Positions 5,618 to 12,144 of a stretch of DNA of 14,398 nt are shown one piece after another (position 1 is the first letter of the stretch; the number at the start of each line of letters is the position of its first letter). A program made the translations under genes and the position numbers. Location: positions 1 through 14,398 of the forward strand of contig CAIYMZ010000023.1 of the NCBI GenBank assembly GCA_903927415.1. Reading direction: 5' to 3'. The DNA is from an uncultured Alphaproteobacteria bacterium (GTDB lineage Bacteria > Pseudomonadota > Alphaproteobacteria > Rickettsiales > UBA1997). Below the pieces are notes generated by a model. It had not been told where the DNA came from. It did no database searches and was given only the letters and a program-made list of their open reading frames with translations.

Positions 5618-6462
5618 CCAAAATTCTAAATCTTGCCGAAGCCATTCAATTCTACTCCGACAGCGACCTAAACGAAATCATTTCCGAAAAATCACAAAAC
5701 CATTTTCTGCAAAAAGACCCGCAAAAGAAACTTGAAGAGAAAAAATCGGCCGCAACGCAATCCTTCGTAAAACCAATATTTTCAACCTCTGACGCAATTT
5801 CAACTTTGGCAAAAAAATCTGTTCCAACAAATCACGACGAAAAATTTTTGTCGCTGAATGAAATCATAACACAGGCAAAAAAAGCGGCGCAGGCCGCGAT
5901 GGATCTGCCTTCGCTGCGTAAAGCAGTTGAAAATTTTGACGGCTGCAATCTAAAAAAAATGGCAACCAACACTGTTTTTTGTGACGGCAATCCGACTTCA
6001 AAAGTGATGGTGATCGGCGAAGCACCAGGTAATCACGAGGATCTGCAAGGCATTCCATTTTGCGGCGATTCCGGAAAAGTTTTGGACGACATGTTCCGCG
6101 CCATCCACATGACGCGCGCCGAAAATTTTTACATCACCAACGTAATCTTCTGGCGACCGCCAGGTAATCGCCGTCCCACCGACGAAGAATTGGCGATCTG
6201 CCGACCCTTCGTCGAGCGTCACATTCAACTTTTAAATCCCAAAGTTTTGGTTTTGGTTGGAGCAACGTCAATGGCAGCGATACTAAATCTTCATGACCCA
6301 ATTGGCACAATACGTGGCCAATTTTTGGATTTTGCACCAAAATTCTTGTCACAAAAAATCAAAACTTTCACAATTTTTCACCCATCATATCTCATGCGCC
6401 AACCTAGCAAAAAAAAGATTGCATGGCGTGATATGTTGGCTTTGGAAGAATTTCTGAAATAA
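5614..6462 (+). CDS. Uracil-DNA glycosylase, family 4-like
   Basis: Family-4 glycosylases remove uracil from DNA as the first step of base-excision repair. The catalytic domain starts near residue 105. It has the active-site GEAPG (135-139) followed by HEDLQGIPFCGDSGK, the RPPGNRRPTDEE stretch (181-192) and the HPS motif (256-258). Residues 1-100 are a Lys/Ser-rich extension of low complexity. Of the four Fe-S cysteines of classical family 4, Cys111 and Cys196 are in plausible places. The CxxC partner and the KC of NVVKC are missing (NVIFW here), although Cys123 and Cys150 exist nearby. Alphaproteobacterial homologues often show PWRPPGNR at this site, so cluster loss may be lineage-typical. 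It overlaps nrdR by 4 bp. Confidence 0.9.
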   Translation: MTKILNLAEAIQFYSDSDLNEIISEKSQNHFLQKDPQKKLEEKKSAATQSFVKPIFSTSDAISTLAKKSVPTNHDEKFLSLNEIITQAKKAAQAAMDLPSLRKAVENFDGCNLKKMATNTVFCDGNPTSKVMVIGEAPGNHEDLQGIPFCGDSGKVLDDMFRAIHMTRAENFYITNVIFWRPPGNRRPTDEELAICRPFVERHIQLLNPKVLVLVGATSMAAILNLHDPIGTIRGQFLDFAPKFLSQKIKTFTIFHPSYLMRQPSKKKIAWRDMLALEEFLK

Positions 6463-6489
6463 AGTTTATTCGACGCAACGCTAAGAATC

Positions 6490-6520
6490 TTAGAGCCTGT
6501 ATTCAAACTCTAGGCTCTAA
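6490..6520. other. Hairpin between the glycosylase gene and the sensor gene
   Basis: TTAGAGCCT (6490-6498) pairs perfectly with AGGCTCTAA (6512-6520) around a 13-nt loop. It occupies the 81-bp gap that separates the prfB operon from the sensor cluster. There is no T-run on the plus strand, so it is not a standard terminator. It may stabilise mRNA ends or be a protein-binding site. Confidence 0.55.
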
Positions 6521-6543
6521 ACCAAAACATCACATCCCTCAAA

Positions 6544-7617
6544 ATGAAAAACCCACTCAAAAATTTTAACTCTCTTCAAAGTTTTTATTGGATTTGCACC
6601 TTGGCAATCTTGATGATTTTGCTGTGTTCCATCATTTTTTTAACATCAGATTATTTGGGTTTTAGATCGCATGTAGAGACATCTCTAAAAGATCAAAATG
6701 ATCGAGCAAAAAGCAAATTTACCGAATCTATTCTCTACACAGCGCACATCACAGAGGACATCGGACATCAAATTCAATCTGCTCGTAAAACACTTAATTA
6801 CGAGCTCATCAGAAAACTTTTGGCCAAAAAGTTTTTTTCAAACTATCAGGATCTTGATGAAAATCTTGCTTCTTGGAGCACTTTTTCTTGGGCTGATAAA
6901 AATCACAAACTAGTGATCTCAAGTAGTATCGGCATCATAAAAGAACCTATAGATATATCGCATCGCGACTACATACCGCTAACAGCAAAATACCCTCATC
7001 ACATTCACACCGGCAAACCAGTAATTGGAGCAATCAGTAAACTTCGGTCAATTCCTGCTGGATATGGTTTGATCGATCAAGATGGAAAATATCTCGGTGC
7101 AGTCGTTACCGGAATCGTTATTGATGGTCTAAAATATCGTCTCGTAAATACGATTACTGATCCAAATATTACCTTTGCAATCATTGATGAAAATGGAGAA
7201 ATTTTAACCAAGTCTGATGATTTTGATTTAAAAAAGAGTAAAAAATTTATTAAAAAACTTCGAGCCAAAATCGATCAAAAAGCTTTTAAATATGGCAATG
7301 GTTTTTATCAAAAAATCGATAACTACCCTTACGGTATCGTAACCTTTTACAAGAATAGCATTATTGAAGAAAACGTCAAAATCCGCTTTGCTCTTTATGT
7401 AATTTTAGTATCCTTAATTTTGCTATTTGTCAGCAGCGCTTTTTTTATTTTTTACAAAAATCTACTTGCACCAATTTTTGAACTTTCAGCATTAGCAAAA
7501 AAAGTTTCTCGTGGAGAAAATTTACTTCACGAGATTCCAACATTTGAAATTTCTGCAATCAATGAACTAGCAAAAGCAATTCGAATAGCTGCAAAAAAAA
7601 ATGGTGATGACTACTAG
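6544..7617 (+). CDS. Membrane sensor with periplasmic dCache-like domain and HAMP, no output domain
   Basis: The architecture is a membrane helix (about 13-33), a periplasmic region of about 240 residues, a second helix (280-304) and a HAMP-like cytoplasmic segment (305-352) where the protein ends. The periplasmic part looks like a double-PAS/dCache domain: FSWADKNHKLVISSSIGI, then the conserved ISHRDYIP (138-145) and GLIDQDGKYLGAVVTGIV (175-192), a pattern common in sensor kinases. Such domains bind amino acids, amines or organic acids; the ligand here is unknown. No kinase, GGDEF, EAL or methyl-accepting domain follows, and the frame closes cleanly rather than being broken. The last 17 bp overlap the next gene. 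It may be a truncated kinase, or a stand-alone sensor that signals through a partner. Confidence 0.75.
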   Translation: MKNPLKNFNSLQSFYWICTLAILMILLCSIIFLTSDYLGFRSHVETSLKDQNDRAKSKFTESILYTAHITEDIGHQIQSARKTLNYELIRKLLAKKFFSNYQDLDENLASWSTFSWADKNHKLVISSSIGIIKEPIDISHRDYIPLTAKYPHHIHTGKPVIGAISKLRSIPAGYGLIDQDGKYLGAVVTGIVIDGLKYRLVNTITDPNITFAIIDENGEILTKSDDFDLKKSKKFIKKLRAKIDQKAFKYGNGFYQKIDNYPYGIVTFYKNSIIEENVKIRFALYVILVSLILLFVSSAFFIFYKNLLAPIFELSALAKKVSRGENLLHEIPTFEISAINELAKAIRIAAKKNGDDY

Positions 7618-9025
7618 AGCCTCTAAGAAATTGGAGTGGATGTTATACCTCATAATTTTGATTGAGGGATACGTAATTTTAGCCACAGAACTTCTCGCTA
7701 TCAGACAAATTATTCCATTCGTAGGAAATGGGATTGAGACTGTGGCAATAGTGGTTTCAGCAGTTTTGATGCCGCTCGCTTTTGGATATTTTGCTGGCGG
7801 GAATTACAAGGCAAGGCAAGGCAAAACTCTCAAAAAAAAATTAATCACCAACATCCTAGCGGCAGCTTTCATCCTCACTTTCGGGCTGTCTCATGCGATG
7901 TTGGAAATATTTTTTCTATCGCTAGATATCATTGGAATCAACAACCGCATAATTCAAACCTCAATTTATTCGCTGTTTTTTATCGCCTATCCAGTTTTTT
8001 TGCTTGGACAAACTGTGCCGCTAATCAGCAATTATTTTTCGCGCAAAAAACTTTCTGAGATAGCGGGAAGGATGTTATTTTTTTCAACTATAGGTTCATT
8101 TCTCGGATCAATAATCTCGACGCTGCTTTTGATGACGCTGATTGGAGTCAACAATACCGTGATTGTAACGATCATGCTGCTGGCGCTGCTGGTGATGATT
8201 CTGAACAATAAAATCCTCTCAAAAAATTCTCTGACGATTTTATTTTTTGTGAGTTTGGTTGCGATATTCAACAACGATGATGCCATGCGAGAGCTTGGCA
8301 TTGTTGAGAATAATGGCTATAGCACAATCAAAGTGATCGATGAAAAAGATGTGAATGACAGCAGAATTTTATCGATAAATAACAGCGCCTCTTCGAGATA
8401 TTCCACAAAGCCAGAAGGTCGTTTCGACTACATCAAATATGTGGAAAATACTTTCATAAACTCCAAAGCAAAAATAAAAAATAAGAAAAATATTCTCATC
8501 ATCGGAGCAGGTGGATTCACGATCGGCATCGATGATGATTACAACGAGTATACCTTCATCGACATCGATAAATCTTTGAAAAAAGTTTCGGAAAAATTTT
8601 TTTTAAAAAAAACTTTAGGGAAAAATAAAATTTTTATTGCCGAATCGGCCAGATCATTTCTACGCCGCAATGTTGAAAAATATGATTTAATTTTTGTGGA
8701 TGCCTACAGCAACAAGTGGTCAATCCCGTCAGACCTCATCACAAAAGAATTTTTTTTGCAGGTAAAAAACGGTTTGCGAGAAAATGGAATTGCAGTTTTC
8801 AACGTCGTCACCAGTGCTAATTTTCAAGACAAATTCAGCGTAAAGATAGACAATACATTCCGAATAGTTTTTGATAGAATGAACCGCCACGTGATTGGAG
8901 ACTATGATGGTTTTGTAAAAAACGGTGGAAAACCAAACGTGATTTACAGTTATTTTAAACAAAAACCTGACTCAGAAATTTACACCGATAATAAAAATTC
9001 TTATTTCTTGGACCAAGACAAATGA
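7601..9025 (+). CDS. Membrane-anchored spermidine synthase-like protein
   Basis: The 474-residue protein is a fusion of about seven membrane helices (roughly 13-35, 45-66, 82-107, 118-146, 156-180, 184-201, 210-223) with a C-terminal Rossmann methyltransferase-fold domain of the spermidine synthase family. In that domain NILIIGAGGFTIG (297-309) matches the nucleotide-binding loop, FIDID (319-323) the acidic strand end, and YDLIFVDAYSNKWSIPSDLITKEFF (361-385) the signature of fused transporter/SpeE proteins. Whether it makes a polyamine is uncertain: many fused members lack proven activity. It overlaps the sensor gene by 17 bp (11 if ATG 7607 is used) and hisZ by 4 bp, implying coupled translation. 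Confidence 0.82.
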   Translation: MVMTTRASKKLEWMLYLIILIEGYVILATELLAIRQIIPFVGNGIETVAIVVSAVLMPLAFGYFAGGNYKARQGKTLKKKLITNILAAAFILTFGLSHAMLEIFFLSLDIIGINNRIIQTSIYSLFFIAYPVFLLGQTVPLISNYFSRKKLSEIAGRMLFFSTIGSFLGSIISTLLLMTLIGVNNTVIVTIMLLALLVMILNNKILSKNSLTILFFVSLVAIFNNDDAMRELGIVENNGYSTIKVIDEKDVNDSRILSINNSASSRYSTKPEGRFDYIKYVENTFINSKAKIKNKKNILIIGAGGFTIGIDDDYNEYTFIDIDKSLKKVSEKFFLKKTLGKNKIFIAESARSFLRRNVEKYDLIFVDAYSNKWSIPSDLITKEFFLQVKNGLRENGIAVFNVVTSANFQDKFSVKIDNTFRIVFDRMNRHVIGDYDGFVKNGGKPNVIYSYFKQKPDSEIYTDNKNSYFLDQDK

Positions 9026-9954
9026 CGCAAAAACAACTCTTTCCACAACTTCTCCCCGCCGGATTTTACGATTTGCTTTTCGATGAAGCGGAAAAAAATC
9101 ATGAAAATGTAAACCTTGCTCTAGCCACGTTTTTAAAGGCTGGATATCGTTTGATCAAAACTCCTTTGGTTGAGTTTGAAAATAATTTTTCCACTGCAGA
9201 AACAAAAAATTCTTTTCGCACAACTGATGTAATTTCTGGCGAAAATATAATTTTTCGCAACGACATCACGCCGCAAATTTCCCGACTTTTATCGACGCGT
9301 TTAAAACAAGAAAAACTTCCGCTAAAACTTTGCTATGTCGGCGATGTGCTTTGCGCAAAGAACGAAGAGCTTCACGCTGATCGTCAACAAACTCAAGCTG
9401 GCATTGAGATCATTGGATGTGATGAAGCAAAATCTGATTTCGAAATCATTTCAACTTTGCTCGCTGCTCTAAAAAAATTGGGCAGAAAAAATTTGCTGAT
9501 CGAATTTTCTGCGCCGGATTTTTTTGAAATTTTTTGCGATGAAATGAAGATCAAAAATAAAATTGAGTTGCGCGTTGCAGTGATGAAAAAAAATCTGTCA
9601 GAGATAAAAAAACTGGCGGGTAAAAATTATGAAATCATCAGCAAAATAGTGCTTTACAACGATAATCTAAAAAATCTAACTGCAGAATTGTTTACCAAAA
9701 CAAAATCTCAAAAAATTTCCGATGAATTAAAAAAAGCGCAAAAAATTTCTGAATTCTTACAAAAAAAATTTCCCGAAATTGAAGTACGTTTTGATTTATT
9801 TGGCGATCACGAATCTTCCTATCATCATGGAATTTCCTTTGATGTTTTTTGCGGAGATTTTTCCTATCCCGTCGCTCGTGGTGGTCGGTATAAAATTAAC
9901 GAAACCAACGCCGTTGGGGCCACGATTTATATGAATCGTTTGAGGAAAGTTTAA
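9022..9954 (+). CDS. hisZ: ATP phosphoribosyltransferase regulatory subunit HisZ
   Basis: HisZ is a histidyl-tRNA synthetase paralogue that does not charge tRNA. It binds short-form HisG and makes it active and histidine-sensitive in the first step of histidine synthesis. The class II synthetase-like fold is visible: LLPAGFYDLL at the N-terminus, the motif-2-like RNDITPQISR (79-88), RQQTQAGIEIIG (121-132), and a C-terminal HHGISFDVF...ARGGRY block. The LVRGLDYY motif and anticodon-binding domain of true HisRS are absent. At 310 residues it is shorter than many HisZ (about 380). It begins in an ATGA overlap with the SpeE-like gene. No hisG or purA neighbour is present. Confidence 0.87.
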   Translation: MTQKQLFPQLLPAGFYDLLFDEAEKNHENVNLALATFLKAGYRLIKTPLVEFENNFSTAETKNSFRTTDVISGENIIFRNDITPQISRLLSTRLKQEKLPLKLCYVGDVLCAKNEELHADRQQTQAGIEIIGCDEAKSDFEIISTLLAALKKLGRKNLLIEFSAPDFFEIFCDEMKIKNKIELRVAVMKKNLSEIKKLAGKNYEIISKIVLYNDNLKNLTAELFTKTKSQKISDELKKAQKISEFLQKKFPEIEVRFDLFGDHESSYHHGISFDVFCGDFSYPVARGGRYKINETNAVGATIYMNRLRKV

Positions 9955-9963
9955 TTTAAAATT

Positions 9964-9968
9964 AGGAG
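9964..9968 (+). promoter_or_regulatory. Strong Shine-Dalgarno site AGGAG
   Basis: AGGAG lies 5 bp before the ATG at 9974, at ideal spacing. It stands out because most other genes here have weak or no Shine-Dalgarno sequences, and it fixes the start of the next gene. Confidence 0.85.
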
Positions 9969-9973
9969 TAATT

Positions 9974-11014
9974 ATGAGCAGAGGCCAATCAGGAGTAGAG
10001 TTAACAGGTTCACAACCTGGGAGTGCGCGGCCAACGGCAGTTGACGCAGAATTAAATTTTACTGATTTGCTTGGTCGGCATACAAATCCGGCTAAAAGAA
10101 AAGATGAAGAAGATAATCGTGGATGGAAGGGCAAGCTAAAGGAATTGTTAGGGCATGGCTTATGGCTTGGTGTCATAGCAGCTTTGGTAGTGGGCGCTGT
10201 TACCGGGGCAGATCTAGTACTTGCGGGTGTGGCAGCACTATTTGCAGTAGGATATGCAGCAATTACTGTCGTTGCTGCGCCAGAAGATGGGCTGATAAAT
10301 CGCGGGATAAGAGCTTGTAAAAAAAAGCTTGGGATCAAAGAAGGTCTACCTCCTATTCCACAAGTAATTAACAGCAGATATTCTGCGGCACTGTTGTTGA
10401 ATAGGGGTGATGATGATTTGTTAAGACGTCCTGCAAATAAAATGATTACGGATCTTATGCCGGAAGGCGCTAATGCAGATCAACTTGTTAAAGTGATAAA
10501 TCATTTATTTACGGGTACAGCTCTTGATGAAAGATTGATAAATTCTCAGTCACTTGAAAGAGCAAGAGAAACTGTTAAGACAGTTTTTGAAAACAAAATG
10601 TCCGTAAGAACGAGAGGTCGCGATAAGTCATCAGAAATAACTGATCATGCCGTGATTCAGTTTTTATTTCTTTCTGACATGGTTAATTTTTTAGAACAAA
10701 ACCCTGCAGAGTTACCTAGGGTTAATAGGGCAGAGCTAGTAGCCAAATATGAGGCGTTGCGTGATCAAAAATTTTTACCTTACTGTGAAAAGAAATTTGG
10801 CCTCGCTGGAATGGAAACGATTCGTGATAATATCGCCTCATTAATGTCACCATCATTGGCAGCTGTTGCGAGAGGAGAAGCGGGAAGAGGTGTTGGTGAG
10901 ATGGAAGAAATAAAAGAAAGGGCGGCGGCCACCCACGCTGCAGGACCAGCTACCTCCGTTAGAGGACATGCAGCAGCTGTCACAGCAGCAGCGCCACAGG
11001 TGGTGGGGCTATAA
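9974..11014 (+). CDS. Unrecognised protein with a two-helix glycine-rich membrane segment
   Basis: I do not recognise a family. The 346 residues divide into a polar, disordered-looking N-terminus (1-50, rich in Gly, Ser, Pro and charge), a tight pair of hydrophobic segments (about 62-79 and 81-101, Gly/Ala/Val-rich with small-residue spacing), a basic stretch (RACKKKLGIKE), a soluble mainly helical region (about 125-300) and an Ala-rich tail. The start is set by AGGAG five bases upstream. It lies 19 bp after hisZ and may share its transcript. Base composition is visibly less A/T-rich than hisZ or the sensor, and it has far fewer Lys and Asn runs, which suggests recent arrival or different constraints. 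A membrane-inserting secreted protein is possible, but nothing proves export. Confidence 0.8.
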   Translation: MSRGQSGVELTGSQPGSARPTAVDAELNFTDLLGRHTNPAKRKDEEDNRGWKGKLKELLGHGLWLGVIAALVVGAVTGADLVLAGVAALFAVGYAAITVVAAPEDGLINRGIRACKKKLGIKEGLPPIPQVINSRYSAALLLNRGDDDLLRRPANKMITDLMPEGANADQLVKVINHLFTGTALDERLINSQSLERARETVKTVFENKMSVRTRGRDKSSEITDHAVIQFLFLSDMVNFLEQNPAELPRVNRAELVAKYEALRDQKFLPYCEKKFGLAGMETIRDNIASLMSPSLAAVARGEAGRGVGEMEEIKERAAATHAAGPATSVRGHAAAVTAAAPQVVGL

Positions 11015-11098
11015 CACAGTCCTCCAAATTTATACCCAACCCTCTGAAGAAGCCGAACTCCAAATCGTCACTACGAGCTCCACGCGGCAATCCATAAG

Positions 11099-12061
11099 TC
11101 ACAACCACTTTTTCTTCTTAAAAATCGCCAGCGGGATGATCGAAGAAATTGCCATCAAAAAAAGTGCAACGGGATAGGCTATTTTTAAACCAAGCTCGGG
11201 CATAAATTGAAAGTTCATTCCGTAAATGCTGGCAATGAGCGTTGGTGGCATGAAGACGAGTGATGCCACGGTAAAGATTTTGATCACTTTATTTTGCTCA
11301 ATGTTAAGTAAACCGACAAAGCTGTGTTGCAAATATTCGAGTCGTGTAAAATTAAAATTTGCATGCTCAATCAGCGAGTTGATATCCTTGATGATGATGC
11401 GCAATCTGTTCTCATTTTCGACCATTAAATCTTCGTTGCGATGCAGAGATGAAAGCACGCGCTGCTTGTCAAACAAAGCCTCGCGCAGCGACATTGTCAA
11501 ATCTTGGCATTCGCTAATTTTCAAAATCATTTTGTCGTCGAGTTTATTTTCGTAGCTGATTTTTTTGCTGATCTCCGCGACATATTTTGAAACTGATTCA
11601 ATTAAATCGGCATCGAAATCAACGCGCGCTTCTAAAATCGCGATGAAAATTTTTGACGGATTAACAAAAACTGCCGGTAGTTGTTTGATTTTTTTTACGG
11701 TTTCATAAATCACTCTGCTGTCAAAGTAGCGAAGGCTGAAGAGGATTTTTTCGGTGACGATAAAAGAAATTTCATGCTCTTCCAACACGGTGGTTTGTGG
11801 TACGATGTTAACGAAAGTAGAGTTGATTTTGATGATTCCAGCCTCTTCACGATAACGCGAAGAAGTTTCAATTTCTTCTTGCTGTTGACGAGTTGGAAAA
11901 TTGATTTTGTAAAATTCTTCAACCTCTTTGATCTCTTCTGCGGTAGGGTCTTGCAGGTCAATCCAAGCAATATTTTTTTGAATCTCGTTAAAATTTTCCA
12001 CCTCAGAAAGTGAAAAAACTTTTTGTTGGGAATAAGTTGGAAGTTGGAAGATGCGGATCAT
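11099..12061 (-). CDS. corA: CorA-family Mg2+/Co2+ transporter
   Basis: CorA is a homopentameric inner-membrane channel for Mg2+ that is gated by cytoplasmic Mg2+. The 320 residues show a large soluble N-terminal alpha/beta domain, a long stalk helix (about 190-258) and two C-terminal membrane helices (about 259-280 and 293-314). The defining YGMNF motif is at 280-284, followed by the periplasmic loop with MPEL, and the protein ends in the basic tail KKKKWL. Length and motif are typical. The start at 12061 directly abuts the T-run of the heptamer element and has no Shine-Dalgarno. The first codons also contain a doubled heptamer (TTCCAAC), so the N-terminus may be affected by local repeat expansion. 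It lies downstream of bamA on the same strand. Confidence 0.95.
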   Translation of the reverse strand: MIRIFQLPTYSQQKVFSLSEVENFNEIQKNIAWIDLQDPTAEEIKEVEEFYKINFPTRQQQEEIETSSRYREEAGIIKINSTFVNIVPQTTVLEEHEISFIVTEKILFSLRYFDSRVIYETVKKIKQLPAVFVNPSKIFIAILEARVDFDADLIESVSKYVAEISKKISYENKLDDKMILKISECQDLTMSLREALFDKQRVLSSLHRNEDLMVENENRLRIIIKDINSLIEHANFNFTRLEYLQHSFVGLLNIEQNKVIKIFTVASLVFMPPTLIASIYGMNFQFMPELGLKIAYPVALFLMAISSIIPLAIFKKKKWL

Positions 12062-12130
12062 AAAAAAAGTCGTAAGTCGTAAGTCGTAAGTCGTAAGTCA
12101 CTGCGAATTCGGAGTGATTTACGACTTTTT
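12062..12130 (-). terminator. Heptamer-repeat hairpin between bamA and corA, probable bamA terminator
   Basis: Four tandem GTCGTAA units (12069-12096) face a single inverted copy (TTACGACT, 12119-12126). The near copy gives a 14-bp stem (12089-12102 with 12113-12126, one mismatch or wobble) closed by a loop that is itself self-complementary (CGAATTCG). The far copy gives AAAAAGTCGTAA with TTACGACTTTTT (12 bp). On the minus strand the element ends in seven Ts that run straight into the corA ATG. The reading as terminator follows from this T-run and from the position 15 bp past the bamA stop. Confidence 0.7.
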
Positions 12131-12144
12131 ACTTGCGACTAAAT

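Noticed and set aside
6490..6520. Rho-independent terminator after the glycosylase gene
   Set aside because: The stem is good but no T-run follows on the plus strand, so it is listed only as a hairpin.
9796..10338. 180-codon minus-strand frame across the hisZ/unknown-gene junction
   Set aside because: It is antisense to two better-supported plus-strand genes, and its Ser/Thr/Ala/Pro-rich sequence is typical of a shadow frame.
10968..11177. Possible frameshifted C-terminal extension of the unknown gene
   Set aside because: It runs into the 3' end of corA in antisense, is low complexity, and the upstream gene has its own clean stop at 11014.
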